NCBI GenBank assembly: GCA_005656395.1 | Contig: SRSI01000014.1 | Span: 597,930-661,929, forward strand | Direction: 5' to 3' | Length of the DNA: 64,000 nucleotides | From: Strongyloides papillosus | Lineage: Eukaryota > Nematoda > Chromadorea > Rhabditida > Strongyloididae | Program-made: the position numbers and the translations under genes | The notes under the pieces: generated by a model | Databases searched by the model: none | What the model was told of the DNA's origin: nothing | Seen by the model: only the letters and a program-made list of their open reading frames with translations | Part shown: piece by piece, positions 25,664 to 38,283 of the stretch | Layout: every line of letters starts with the position of its first letter | Numbering within the stretch: the first letter of the stretch is position 1

Positions 25664-26232
25664 GGTACGACATGTTAGTGAATTGAGATTTTAATGATAA
25701 GGTTACAAGTGAATTATATAATATATTGGAGAGTGAGAAAATTAACCCACTAGAAGTCTACATAAAAAACTCTATACTATTAGAAAAATTTAATTCTGGA
25801 AATTGTGCTCTAACATTTTAAGCATAAACTTAAATTTAACACTACATAAGAAAATTACTAGAGTATTCAATAAACTTAAATCAAAAAAATTATTTATTAA
25901 CATATTTATCGCTTTTATATCGTATGGTGACAATGCTAAACATTAAAAAGTAATAATAAGAACTCCACCGAAATGTTTTATAAAAATGTTCTGCTTTATG
26001 ATTTTAGAGTGACTATATTATTTTCCAATAGTCATGTTGAGGTTCCATTGATGAAAATATAGAAGAAACTAAGAAGTTTAAATTTAGTTTAACAACCGCA
26101 GAACTTTTGAAAAATTGTGTTACTGGCTTTAATATCTCTAGTATCCCATTAAAATATAACTGTGTTAATAAATTTCTAGTTGATCTTGTTTACTTACATT
26201 TGTTCGCTACTTTGGTAATTTACTTCATTTAA
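25664..26232 (+). pseudogene. fragments of a dead protein-coding gene
   Basis: Three pieces on one strand read like protein. The first is KGGRYDMLVN, an in-frame stop, then DFNDKVTSELYNILESEKIN (25664-25821). The second is FYKNVLLYDFRVTILFSNSH near 25975-26035. After a one-base frame change comes a 63-codon stretch (26041-26232) beginning GSIDENIEETKKFKFSLTTA and ending in a hydrophobic segment before a stop. No domain is recognised. Internal stops and the frameshift argue against an active gene. Confidence 0.35.
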
Positions 26233-26259
26233 GAAAAAAAAATAAATATTTAAAAAAAA

Positions 26260-29200
26260 GGTTTCAAAAATGCGTTCAATTTTTGATATTTGGAAAAAAC
26301 AATAAGTATACTAAGTATTAGTGGAATTTTGATTCAATCAATTATCACTAAGGCTATTTTATAAACGACTGTTCATATGTAATAAAAAGCTATGTTTATT
26401 TTTGCTTTCTTGATAATGAATATAAATTGAAAGAATTGATTGTTACTAACTAACTTAATGAAAATATGGGATGTTTTTTAGACTCACTTTTGAAACTTTA
26501 AATTAAAGTTTGTACCATTCTTAATGCTTTTCAAACTTTGTGTAAGTTGTTAAGTGATATTTTAAGATAATTATTTTTTCTGCCAAATCTTAAAAAGTAG
26601 CTTATCTAATAGCTTTAAGTTATTAAATCTTTAATAAAAGAGGTTCTGAATTTAATTCTAATAGTCCCTTAAGATTTTTATTTAAATTTCATAATTAATA
26701 AAATAAAAAGTTTCTTGAATTCTGCAATAGATTATATATTTGTGATGTAAAAATGCAAATTTAGTATAAATTTTATACTATATTAAATTATAAATTTCAC
26801 ATTTTTATCATTATTATTTCTTTGTCTTCTGATATTTATTATATTCATTTATAGAAAGAAAGAATGTTACATTTATTTTATCTTAAAGCGAATTATAAAA
26901 TTTGATGAATTGAAAAAGTTTTTAGTTGATTTTTGTTAGGTTAGAAAAGGGAGGTCGTATTTTGCGAATTGTAATATTACCCTAAATAGTCATCCAAATA
27001 AAACTTTATAATAAAAATCATAAAAATTTTATCTTTATTTTAATTATAGATATTAAGAGACAAATAAATTAAATTTACTGTGAGAGTAACTTTGATAGTA
27101 GCAAGCTATCTGATTAATCCTCCGAATATAATTAATAAAATTAGTTAAGTACAAATAATTTTTATTTAATGAAATAATTAATTGTGATATGGCAAGTCTT
27201 CACTTTATTGCTTAAGTGAACCAAAATTTATTTATTACAATTATGTAGATTTTTTATTACTACATTTTTCATCTCTTATATAAGATTTTAAATAAGAAAC
27301 CATTAACAAATGATGAATGAAATTTATGTGTTTGTTCCTTTGGTTGACATAGAAAATTTCTATAAAAAATTTAAATTTTAATCAATTGTGTTAATGATAA
27401 GTTTGGAATCTTTTTACTATAAATTCACTTAAAACCTAATTTTGTATTCTTGATTCATTGGAATATTATCTGCTTATTAAAGTTTCTTTTAGAAAATATA
27501 TCTTTTTTGTTTCATTTTTAAATCATAAATTTCAAGAAATATATTATTATTTTAAAAATGTTATGTTTTAAGTAATGAAGATTTTTTACATTGTATCATA
27601 AATATTATGATTGATTTTTTAGTTTAATATGTCTTTTTACAAATATTTTATCCATTTTCCATTAATTTTGTATATAACATTTTTGATTCTTATATGGGAT
27701 ATAATCCATAATTTAAAATAATTAAGCAAAGTAATAGCATCTAAATAAAATTTTAGTCTTTAGTAAAAAAAATAAGTAGTAAAGTTGATAATTATCTCAT
27801 ATAAAAGTACCAATATTGTTTTTTAAAACGCTTAAGAATGTTGAAATTTCTAGAATAGAAAACAATTCACATATTAAAAAAATGATTTACACCTTATAAA
27901 CAAACACTTTCAGCTTTTTCTTAGAACACTACTTTTTTAACAATATTTTAGTTGATTTTATAAATTTTTTCTTTCTATATTATAAAAATCTATTTTTTAT
28001 GTTTTACTTTCAATAGCATAATAAAAAAAAGCTAATGTTGGTCAATTATTTAACTAAACGTGCCATAAGGTTCTTTTGCAAAATTATATAAATTGTCTTG
28101 TTGACCGTTATAGTTTATTTGTTGCTTAACATATAAATCTTCCAAACGCTGATCTAAAGATAAATGAAATAACATTTGTGGCTATAGTAAAAGAAAAAAT
28201 TTACTGAGATTTTAAAATAACTTATTAGTTAATGGCTATTCCTTATATATCACATTCAAAACAATTTACAATTTTGTAACAATTAATTAACAATTATTTA
28301 TAATTAATGTATACTTTATAATGACAAAAATTTTTAACAAAAATATGCTTTTTAGTGTTAATTACAAGTTAATGTTAATTTGATGAAATAAAAATTACTT
28401 AGCTATAAATTTTATTATTTGATTCACTAATACTTTTGTTAGACATAAATTTTATTTAAATCGTAAATTTATTTGATGTTGAAGTTCATTATATAATAAA
28501 AAAAAAATTATAAAAATCAATCAAATATAATTTATTTGTTATTATAAAAAATATTTCAATATACTAAATTACTTTTCACTATTAAAGTTCTTTATCATGC
28601 ATCTGTGAATAAAACTAAATTACATTTTTAGAAGAAATATTGTAAATATAATGTCTTTAAATAATAGAATTTTAAAAAATTAATTACTTGTTCAATGTTA
28701 AACTAATACATTTTTTATAATATAAAAATAAAAAGTTTGATCAAATAGACATAATGATTTTATATAAATGATTATACCTGCACATAAGTGGTAAAATCTA
28801 AAGTATTTTATGGATTGATATCAAACTTATACTTTTTATGGTAGAAGATTTATCTATATTTAAAAAAGTAGGTAACATATGTCGCATTTTCAGCTTTCTT
28901 TTTTCAATATTTCATAATGTCACCAATTATCATAACCAGCAATATTAGTTTTAATAATTTTGAAAAAAAAGTGTCAATCCATCTAGTAAAGGTAAATATT
29001 TTTTTATTCATTGAAAATTCATTTTTATTCTTTATTTTTAACAGTTCTTTAATTTTTATAAAAATATCTTCACAATGCAATTCAGAGTCAATATTTGTAT
29101 TTCAAAATCTATAATTATAGGTATGCATTACATTATTATTAACTTTTAAAAATGATAAAATAACATTGTTTCTCAAATTATCATTAATTTCCAATAAACT

Positions 29201-30100
29201 TTTTATATACTATTTAATATTATTCTCATAATTTTCTGTTGTAGTATATTTTCAATAAAGTCTCTCAAAAGTAACAATAACATTTTTACTTATTATTTTT
29301 AAGGCTTTCATACTACTAAGTTTCTTTTTTTTGATATTTAAAAAAAGTATCCAACATTTTTGAGGAGATCAAAAAGTATATATAAACCGCGATTCATTTC
29401 ATCAGAATATTTTGATTTACGTCCTTTTTAATGTTAAATCAAACATGATGTTAATTGAAAAACAACTTTTAGTATGAACTATTAGAATAATATTCAAAAA
29501 TTTATTAAAATAGTAATGTTAGATATTTTCATTGAGAAATTTCTGAAATAATCAAATTTTCTACAAACATGTTGTTTATAATTATCATAGTGTGACAATT
29601 CAATATATAACTGTCATACATGTTAACCATGTATTAAATTTGAAATATAAATCTTATCCTTATCATATTTTTTTTATAATCACTGTATTTTTGAGTACTT
29701 TAGGTTTGACCAGTTTAGATGAATTTTAACTTAATGTTAATTTGTTAATAATATATTTTTAAAACACGTTTCTTGATAAAGTATACCAATTTTAAACATT
29801 GAGACAAGCAAAAATCTAATTCGTACTATTTATGTGCTTAAAAAACACCCCTAAATGATATATTAACACATAAAAAACATAATCTTTATATCTTCACTCT
29901 GAGTATTTTTATGGTTTCTGAAAGTCTTCAACCATCACTGCATCTCTCAAAAATAAAATTATGAAGTCATGACAATATTAAGTTTACAATGTATCATCAG
30001 AAGTATACTATTATTTCATTACATGAATGTCTAATGATCCCTATTTTTAATTTAAAAAACAAATTAAAACATTAATAAATAATTTTATTGTAAATCTATA
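26260..30100. other. A+T-rich stretch without a gene
   Basis: Nothing supportable was seen over about 3.8 kb. A 65-codon plus-strand frame at 28917-29114 is hydrophobic and low-complexity and was not accepted. The right end holds the presumed 3' untranslated region of the next gene. Confidence 0.35.
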
Positions 30101-30135
30101 CACTACAAAAATTTTATACAATAATGTTAACTAAA

Positions 30136-31581
30136 CTATGCAATTATCATACTTATTGTAATTATTAATCCCAAGATTATACTAACCATAACTCCAATCT
30201 TATTTGTAGAATTTTCACTATTATTTGTCTGAAAAGTTTCAAATTTTTGTGATATTGAAACTTTTTCATTAAATGCATCATAGACGCAGACTAGTGTTCC
30301 ACTTGGATTTTTATCCGTGACAACAACAAACCCTTCTTCCAACCTAAATCTTCCAATATTTATACCTCTTTGATGGACAAGGTTTACAATTGTTGTTTTA
30401 TCTTTATTAAATACAATACCTTTGAGATGAGAGTAAACATTTGTATTAAATGAACAATTTGGTTTAAAATTCAAATGATCATAGGAATATTTAACAGTAG
30501 GGAGAATTTTCTTTTTAAAATCAACATCTATTCCAACAGTCATATGTTGCTTAACAATTATTTCACCACCTATACAATTATCACAATGGTAAGTGAAACT
30601 TACAATTGTTGGTTCTTTTAAAGTAATAACTCTTTCATTAAACTTAATAACTTTTTCTATATCTTCCTCAAACCCTTCTGAACTGTTCCTTTTTGATAAG
30701 TCCAAATAAGAGAGAGTTATATCCTCATATTTAAAAAAATGAGGTTGATTAGTAATGCCATTGTATACCAAACTGATATTAAATGTCCAAGGAAAAGCAG
30801 GTGGTTTAGCAATCCACAATTTTTTATTTTTTGAGATAATCCCTGTATGTTCATCATTGTCTATCCTAAAAATTGGAGGAGGATGACAAGGCTGTATTAT
30901 ACCAATCGGCTCTAGGAACTCAATATCTTCAGAATTAACCTCGTTACCATTGAATGTAACCAATGTATCTCCTTTATACACTTGTGGATGTTCGGAATTA
31001 AATTCTCGATAACCCGTTCTTGCACCAAACACAATAGTTCTCTCCGAAATACTGGAATTGTATATCTTTTCTGTATGAGAGTGTAACATAATATTTATAT
31101 CTTTTTCTCTCTTTATATTTAATTTTTGTTTTTTACTACGTTTAATCAAGTGGTTCCATTCCGTAATAAGATTAGTTTTATTATCCTTATAAACATTGAG
31201 ACAGTTAATTACTTTTATTTTTTGAAATTTCAAAATAATATAAATTCTCCAATGATGTTGATTTCCATGTACACTTTTAATACTTAATGATTCTTTTTCA
31301 TTATCATCAGATCTCATGTAAACAGCATTATAAGATATTATATCTGTACCTGGCTTAAAACGTGGAACTATATGCTCATCTGGACATTTGATAGCGATTA
31401 TTTCAGTATTACTCATAACACTTTGCTCTCTTGGCAAACTGTCTTGATAGGTATCATTCTCAGAATAATATTTAAATTGTTTTTTATAATCATCAGATCC
31501 ATGTAAAGAACTTATATATATGGAGTACACGGCCAATACCCAAAGAAGCTTGAGTGATTTATTCATACCATCAAAATACAA
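30136..31581 (-). CDS. secreted or GPI-anchored glycoprotein, family not recognised
   Basis: A single-exon frame of 481 codons. A second methionine six residues in (MNKSLKLLWVLAVYSIYISS) starts a clear signal peptide and may be the true start (31563). The rest is extracellular in character: at least seven N-glycosylation sequons (NDT, NKT, NSS, NIS, NSS, NCS, NNS) and about seven cysteines (including CDNC and CVYDAF). The C-terminus is a short hydrophobic tail (GVMVSIILGLIITISMIIA) with no cytoplasmic residues after it, preceded by a small polar stretch (NNSENSTNK). That arrangement fits a GPI-anchor signal better than a type I membrane span. No enzyme motif is seen. The long uninterrupted frame in such A+T-rich DNA makes it a real gene. 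It is unlike the housekeeping genes of the right-hand block, and a nematode-restricted surface family is likely. Confidence 0.8.
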   Translation of the reverse strand: MYFDGMNKSLKLLWVLAVYSIYISSLHGSDDYKKQFKYYSENDTYQDSLPREQSVMSNTEIIAIKCPDEHIVPRFKPGTDIISYNAVYMRSDDNEKESLSIKSVHGNQHHWRIYIILKFQKIKVINCLNVYKDNKTNLITEWNHLIKRSKKQKLNIKREKDINIMLHSHTEKIYNSSISERTIVFGARTGYREFNSEHPQVYKGDTLVTFNGNEVNSEDIEFLEPIGIIQPCHPPPIFRIDNDEHTGIISKNKKLWIAKPPAFPWTFNISLVYNGITNQPHFFKYEDITLSYLDLSKRNSSEGFEEDIEKVIKFNERVITLKEPTIVSFTYHCDNCIGGEIIVKQHMTVGIDVDFKKKILPTVKYSYDHLNFKPNCSFNTNVYSHLKGIVFNKDKTTIVNLVHQRGINIGRFRLEEGFVVVTDKNPSGTLVCVYDAFNEKVSISQKFETFQTNNSENSTNKIGVMVSIILGLIITISMIIA

Positions 31582-33570
31582 ACCATACTCTTTATGTAAA
31601 AACTATTTCTATTAATAAAAAAAATACAATAAATATTTGAATATAGACGGAATTAATTTAAATGTCACTTATTTTTTCAATAAATTATAGCATAATCATT
31701 TTGTACTTCAAATAAATTTTGCATGACAATTATAGAAAATATTTTATAAAATTCAATTAATTGTAATTTTTATGGTGAAGTATAAAAAGTGAATATTTCT
31801 TTTTTATCATCTCCCAAAGATTATTTTTTAGTTTGTCTTTTCTGTGCTTACGATTCATCATACATAGAATTATATCCTTTAACAAGTAAACAGACGATAT
31901 AAAGCAGTTTTATCTCCTTGAGTTCAAGAAATTTAAGTATTTACTTTCATATAAAACATAATGGTTTCTTCATGACACTTATCAAGATTCATTTCTGTAT
32001 CTACACAAATTAATTTATCTATAATCCAATAATAATACTTTCCAAATTGCAAGTAACTACTTTCTTATGTCTGTAAGTATTCTAAAGTACTGTACAAGTA
32101 CAATCAACTGAAGATCTCCATAAGCTAGAAAAATATTGGTTTCAGTTTTAAAAAATTTATACAAATGATTTCATTTTCTCAAAATAGTTTACTAAAAAAG
32201 ATGGAACAAAATAGAAAAATTAAAGTAGCGATAACATTCACAGACTTTCTCAGGAAAGCTTATATAAATATGCATAAACTCAACCAAACATTTTGGTACC
32301 CATAAAGTATAACAAAGAAGTATAAAAATTATAAGCAAATGAAAGTTAAAAAAAGTGATCCTTCATTATATAACAAACAGTCATCTTGTAAAAGGGAGTT
32401 GGCCTTTCTGTCAAACTTTACTTTATAAACTCTTCTCCTAGCTTAACTTTACTTGTGCATTTATTATGTTGTATCGGACAAATTTCAATGGGAAATTTGG
32501 TACAACCAAAAGTTTTTGTTAACTTTACTTTTTATTTAGATTATAATTTGATCAAAATTAGGTTCTATTAACTAAGGATCCCTTTAGTATTAGGTACCTT
32601 TAAGTATACCGATAAATTACAAGGATACAAACTTCAGGGATGAATTCAAAGCTTTTGATCAGCAGGTGCATCTTCAAGGCAATAACTGTTATTTAGGAAT
32701 AATCAAAGGATGTAGGAAAGCGGTTAATAAAAGGAGTTGTAGATTCAAGAAAACAGTGATATCAAATATGATGATTAATAAAAATAAATTACTAATTTTG
32801 TATATTATTTTATTTAGTAATTCAATATTGAATAAAAATTTGTTTTTCCTAGCTTTTTCTATTTTTTCTAGTAAGAATATGTATAACATTGGCATCTTAT
32901 ATTTTTACATTTATTCTCAAGTAAGTTGGATACTCTAAAATATGAATTATTTGTAATTAAAATTATCAAAGACCTTTATAACAAATTTTATGTATTTAAG
33001 ATTTTATTACAAAATTATATATGTACATTGTTTACAAATTTATTCGTTGTCAATCGATAAACATTATACCTATAATAGAAAGAAGCAATGAGAGTAAATT
33101 TGTCTTTAACATTATTCGGAGAGAAGACCACTTTCAAAAATTTTTTTATTAATAAGATTCGGAACTCTCCTTAAATGTTTTAAACAAAATATGAAAAAAT
33201 TAATATACAATAATTCGAGTATATTCTAAAGTACAACATTGATATGAGGATTTCTTCCAAAATGCTACGCTATTAAATCGTTTTATTCCTTAAATTAAAA
33301 TCACATATACTTTAAATGTTTTTTTTTCCAATATATAAATGTAGTTTCTGTTGATTTTCATAGTAATTACGTTGTAAAAGTCCCTTTTAAGTACGAGAAT
33401 ATGGTTTTACAAGCTAAGGATAAAGTTTGCTACTTTAATTTTTTAAATTCTCCACTTATAACTGCGAATTTCAATGCCACTAATTGTTTTTTCTTGAAAA
33501 ATATATGCAAAAACTTCCAAGAAATTACTTTAAATTCTAATTTTTGAATGTTCTTCAAATCTACAAATTA
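31582..33570. other. intergenic, upstream of the glycoprotein gene
   Basis: It contains the promoter side of the minus-strand gene. A 90-codon plus-strand frame (32666-32938) and its antisense partner were seen, but neither shows convincing protein character. Confidence 0.35.
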
Positions 33571-33576
33571 TTTCAG

Positions 33577-33795
33577 CCAAAGGACAAACTATTCTTCTCA
33601 TCTCGAGAATCATTTATGTAATTTTCTATTAAAAAAACGTTTGCAGCTTAATATATTGTATTTCCAAGAAATATATGATGATTCATTGAAGATTGTTTAA
33701 GTATAAGTATCTTATAAAATTCATAGTAAGAAGGTTTCAAGGATAAACTAAAAAATATTATTAATAAAATATTCTTAAGTTAATGTATTTAAAGT
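33577..33795 (+). repeat. left copy of direct repeat flanking the peptide cluster
   Basis: About 215 bp resembling 45342-45590 in the same orientation. Shared landmarks include CATTTATGTAATTTT against TATTTATATAATTTT, the segment around TTTGCAGCTTAATATATTGTAT, and AATAAAATAT near the end. The seven peptide genes lie between the two copies. Confidence 0.6.
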
Positions 33796-34275
33796 TAAAT
33801 GCATGGGCTTCGGATAATAATTTAAGTATTAACATTCTTTTAAAAATTTATTTAACCAATTAGATGGTTTGAATTCAATAGTACTTTTCAAAGGAATCTT
33901 TAACTTTCTATATCGAAGTATTAATCAATTTATTATCATATACTTTGGAGGAAATAAAATTGAGATAAAGTATAATAAAAAACTTTTTTAGTTTTAAATT
34001 AGCCATTTTCATTATTCTTCCTCTCTCTATGTTAGAAGAAAATGTTTGCAATGTTTATTTTTTAATATTTTAAAACAAGAGCAAGATTTATACTTATGAC
34101 AAAGTAATTTGAATAAATATTTTAGATCATAAAAATTCTGTGAAAAAGCAAAAATTTTATATGTTCATTTAAATACATATATTTTATCGTAAATAATAAA
34201 ATCTTTTACACTTATTCGCCATTATCATTCATTAATGTGTTAGCACATTTTTGTGGTATCACTATTACGTTCTAT

Positions 34276-35144
34276 TTAACAAAAAATTTGTGAATTAATA
34301 TTTCCAAATATTAAATCTATTTTTTTACGAATATTTTTGCTATATTCTCCTGATATACTTCTTTTAGGAGAAATTAGGGATATAGTTACAGCGCCATAAC
34401 TACCTTTCCTACTGATACCACATCCAACTTTATTAGACAATGTCGAAACTTTTCTGACAAAATTCCGAGGAACAGTTGTTTCAAGTTCACTATAATTGAT
34501 ATTGTCTTCTCCAATAGTCTAATCGGATATCGCAATATAATTATATAATGATTTTGCGATATAGATTAAAGCTCTATATAAAATACATTTAATGATAATC
34601 TCTTTTTTAATTGTTTTCGCAAAGTAATTAGCAGGTTTCTGGGGTTATTTAGTTAATTTAGTTTTAACGGCAATTTTTGGTGCTCAAAACATTTTACGTA
34701 TATCGTTAATATCATTTATTAAATGTTAAATACTAATAAAAGAAATATAATCAACTCACTTGAAATTTCAATTTGGTAAATTTTTCAGGTTTTGAATTAT
34801 TATTTTAAGGTTTTTTAGAATGTATTTTGCTTGGGTTTTTTTTTCTTGAAACTTTTTTTGCTTCTTTTTACTTTTACTAGCTTGTCGTTTGTTTAGATAT
34901 TCAAATTCTATGACTTCAGCTATAGAATAAATTATTGTATCACGCTTCTCAAATTTCTTTAAGGATTCATTGTTTTGTGTTGAATTTAATGGCAAAATAT
35001 CATCATTTTTTACACTATTTCTAATACTTGATATTGAAAAATCAGTTTACATAAATTACTAAATGTACAATAATAATAACCATAAAAAATATACATTTTT
35101 ATTTCACAGAACTCCAAAGAAAAGTTATCTTTTATTGCTTCCAT
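34276..35144 (-). CDS. possible multi-exon gene for a small basic protein, or a dead one
   Basis: Two minus-strand blocks look coding. The downstream one (34518-34276, 80 codons plus stop) follows a TTAG acceptor and contains VGCGISRKGSYGAVTISLIS and RSISGEYSKNIRKKIDLIFG. The upstream one (about 35042-34768) contains IRNSVKNDDILPLNSTQNNE and a lysine- and glutamine-rich, probably coiled-coil part (KRQASKSKKKQKKFQEKKTQ). A GTGAGT donor lies 11 bases after its stop codon, and a run of nine A just before could hide a frameshift. A start codon at 35144 (MEAIKDNFSLEF) with GT after it could be exon 1, but I could not make the phases join. Either an exon is misread or the gene is decayed. No family is recognised. 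Confidence 0.35.
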
Positions 35145-35724
35145 TAATTATTTAAAAATAAAAAAATTATTATACAATTATTAAAAAGCAGGTATTCAAT
35201 CATTTCAATAGAAAATTTGTATAAAACAATATTAAGTACTACAAGTTATCACCTTTTTATCTATAATTTTTTATGTTTAAACAAAATTGATATATCTTTT
35301 TATATCCTAAATTTTAATGAAAACTCTCACAATAATAATATGAAAATAAGGCATTATATGTCATTTTTAAATGCGAAATGATACACTTTTTAAATCACTC
35401 TAAAGTATTTATTAATAGATTCTTGTAATGCTTGTCTAATTGTAAGTTTATTAAATTGTCAAAACTGTATTTTCTCATGCGATTTACACCTTAAATGATC
35501 GAATGGTTATATTATTTGGTAATTTTACAAATATACTATTGACACAATGATAAAAAACATATAAGAGAAATCTTTTATTCTAGTTAGAAACAAAATTTTC
35601 AGGCTATTAGATAAATATCATTTTTAATTTATAAAATTATTAATAATAAACAATGTAATCTATGATATTCAAATGAAATTCGGTAACAAATTCAAAATTG
35701 CTAAATAATAAACAATATGATGAC
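35145..35724. other. intergenic between the possible basic-protein gene and the peptide cluster
   Basis: No gene seen. The right end (from about 35680) begins the similarity shared by the 3' flanks of all cluster genes. Confidence 0.4.
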
Positions 35725-35731
35725 AAAGCAC

Positions 35732-36318
35732 TTTATTCAAACGATAAAAATTTAATCAATAAATGTTAATATCAATTCTTTTTATCTCCACGGTTTGATA
35801 GTTGAAATGTTGTAATCCATCCAAAGTAATCGTTGAAGGCAAGTTGTGAAACCTAAAAAGAAAAAAGATAAAGAAGATAAATGAAAAGAAAAAAGATTAA
35901 AGAATATCCTCAAGAAACGAAAGAAAATTGTCCCTTCATATAAAAGACTCCTCAATCACAATTAAATTACGTGAATTAAGGATACTAATTAAGGAGTATA
36001 AAAGGGACAATAACCATATCCAGAAATAAGTTAGTTAGCCAAAGAATTAGGGTATAGTGCTATTATCTTCATATCGCTTGCCTATTTATATATTGTTTTT
36101 TTATATATAATAAAAACCTTCACCTATGTCTTACAGTTGTTAATTTTTCCAAGGATATTTACACCCAAATTTATTGCATGTTGGACGAGGAAATTCTATA
36201 CGACCTTGAATGGTTGAAAAAGAGTAGACAGCAACAACAGCTAAGAAATAAGTACTGAATTTCATATTGAAACTTTTTGAAAGTGTGATTTTGAAGGAAA
36301 ATTTCACTTACTTTATAC
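35732..36318 (-). CDS. cluster peptide gene 1 (41-residue secreted two-cysteine peptide)
   Basis: The coding part is one exon, 36265-36140. The signal peptide MKFSTYFLAVVAVYSFSTIQ is followed by about 20 mature residues after G (RIEFPRPTCNKFGCKYPWKN), with two cysteines spaced C-x4-C and a basic, aromatic C-terminus. A TATA element lies at 36317-36312. The donor GTAAGA starts at 36134, five bases after the stop. The intron ends CTTTTTAG, and the untranslated last exon begins at 35852 and carries AATAAA (plus-strand TTTATT at 35732-35737). The mature part has eight extra residues before the first cysteine compared with genes 2, 3, 5, 6 and 7. It is head-to-head with gene 2. The family is not recognised. 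An antimicrobial, effector or neuropeptide role is inference from size and charge only. Confidence 0.8.
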
Positions 36319-37000
36319 TAATTTCAGATCATTATAAATTCGAATATTGATAAACGCTGGCAATTATTTGAATGATCAAATAGAAATAAATGCAAGTTTC
36401 AAAGACTGTTAATGACTATTTCATATGGAAATTTATGGATAACACATTTTCAAGAACATTATTATCATATTTTTATAAATAACATAAAGTTTCTATTTAT
36501 TTAAAAAAATTTTTTTAATAATTCAAATAAAAAATAAATCTTATTATGTTTCTACATTTATAACAAAAGTTTCAAACAGAGTATGCAGTTTGATCTAGAA
36601 TTTTAATCGGATCTTTAAATATATCATGCGAAATAAATTAAGCTTTAAAATGAAATTTGAATCATGAAAAATATCAAGCCAAGAAAATGTTACATCTGTT
36701 CAAATTATAAAAGAAAACTGTAAAGGAAACTACATACTGTTTTTAAAACTTTTGTCATAAATTTAGAAGCACAATAAGATATCTTTTTTATCTGAATAAC
36801 AAAAAAAATTTCTATAAATATATAGATATTTTATGTCATTCATAAAAATATGATAATAACGTTCTGGAAAATGCGTTATTCATAAATTTCCATAATAAAT
36901 AGCCATTAACAGTCTTTGAAACTTGTATTTATTTCTATTAAATCATACTAATAATTGTCATTATTTATCAATATTCAAATTTATAATGATCCGAAATTCA
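36318..37000. promoter_or_regulatory. divergent promoter region between peptide genes 1 and 2
   Basis: The two ends are inverted copies of one another. Each contains a block TTATAATGATCCGAAATTCA or close to it, then TATAAAATAAGTG-like sequence, then AAAATCACACTTTCAAAAAG leading to the ATG. The middle holds a diverged inverted copy of the upstream DNA (landmarks AAATTTATGGATAA and AACGTTATTATCATATTTTT). The same architecture recurs between genes 3/4 and 5/6. Confidence 0.7.
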
Positions 37001-37588
37001 TATAAAATAAGTGAAATTTTTCTTCAAAATCACACTTTCAAAAAGTTTCAACATGAAATTTAGTACTTGCTTCTTAGCTGTTGTTGCTGTTTACTCATTA
37101 TCAAATATTCAAACTGTTGCTGGCTGCCAACGAGACCCGTGTCCCCGATATTTCCCAAGATCACCACGATAATTAAAAATAATTAACAACTGTAAGACAT
37201 AGATGAAGATTTCCTTTTATATAAAAAACTATATAGAAATAAGTAAACAATATAAAGATTATAGCACCAAATCCTAATTCTTTAGCTAACTAACTGATTT
37301 CTGGATATGGTTATTGTCCTTTTTATACTCTTTAATTATTATCTTTAAATCCGTGATTTAATTGTTTTTAGGAGTTTTTTATGTAAAAAGCCAATTTTTT
37401 ATAGATTTTTAGGAATGTTCTTTAATTTTTTTTTATCATATATCTTCTTTTATATCTCTTTTTTTAGGTTTCACAACTTACCTTCAACAATTACTCCGAA
37501 TGGATTTCTGCACTTTCACTACCAAATTGTGGAGATAAAAAGAATTCATATTAATATTAGTTAATTGAATTTTTATCGTTTGAATAAA
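37001..37588 (+). CDS. cluster peptide gene 2 (39-residue secreted two-cysteine peptide)
   Basis: Coding is 37053-37172. The signal is MKFSTCFLAVVAVYSLSNIQ, then TVAG, and the predicted mature peptide is CQRDPCPRYFPRSPR: N-terminal cysteine, C-x4-C loop, proline- and arginine-rich tail, net positive. TATAAAAT at 37001 is 52 bases before the ATG, implying a 5' leader of only about 20 bases. The donor GTAAGA is at 37192, 20 bases after the stop. The last exon begins at 37468 and AATAAA is at 37583. It is tail-to-tail with gene 3. Proline-arginine richness recalls cationic antimicrobial peptides, but that is analogy. Confidence 0.82.
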
Positions 37589-37599
37589 ATCCTTTATCA

Positions 37600-38275
37600 T
37601 TATATTGTTTTTCATTTATTAATTTTGAATTTCTTGGAAACCTTCCTTTAAATATCATAGGTTACATTGTTTATTATCATTTATTTTTAAATTAATAGCT
37701 GAATCAAAAATAAAAATTTTTGACAAATTTAATATGCTTTTAAAATTATATTTACATTTTGTTCATGTTTCAATTTGAAAATAAATTTAGATTGTTTTTA
37801 GTATGAATTCATTTATCATAAAAGTATCGTCGTTTCTGATCTTTGAATATCTATTTTTTTTAACTAAATTATTATTGAAAAAGTTGTATCGTTTAATTTT
37901 AATGTAAATTGCGATTTGTTTTATTTGTTAAAAGTAAAAATCCTTCCATTATTGATGTATGTAACGCTATAGGAAATATCTTACATTTATCAATCAATAT
38001 GTAATGATATTTTGTGTAGTTTTTGACAGTATTTTAACACCATAGACGACGCTACTTCTCTAACAGTGAATTCATAATATAAGAATCAAAAATTGTTTTT
38101 ATACTTTCCCATGAGTAAAATTTGAATGTAGTTAAAAAATATTGAATCTCCAAAAATTTTAATTTTTTATTCGGTTATTATTTATAAAATAGTTGGTAAT
38201 AAAAATGTAATCTATGATATTCAAATGAAAGCAGGTAACAAATTCAAAATAAAAAAATAAAAAACAATATAATGA
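37600..38275. repeat. inverted-repeat spacer between peptide genes 2 and 3
   Basis: The two ends are inverted relatives (the 3' flank of gene 2 against that of gene 3). The part from about 37900 is repeated directly at about 43920-44230 and inverted at about 41280-41500 (landmarks ATCCTTCCATTATTGATGTA and TATGTAACGCTATAGGAA). No gene is present. Confidence 0.75.
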
Positions 38276-38283
38276 TAAAGGAT

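Noticed and set aside
25664..25821. Histidyl-tRNA-synthetase-like motif GGRYD
   Set aside because: Only five residues match and the rest of the fragment does not follow that family.
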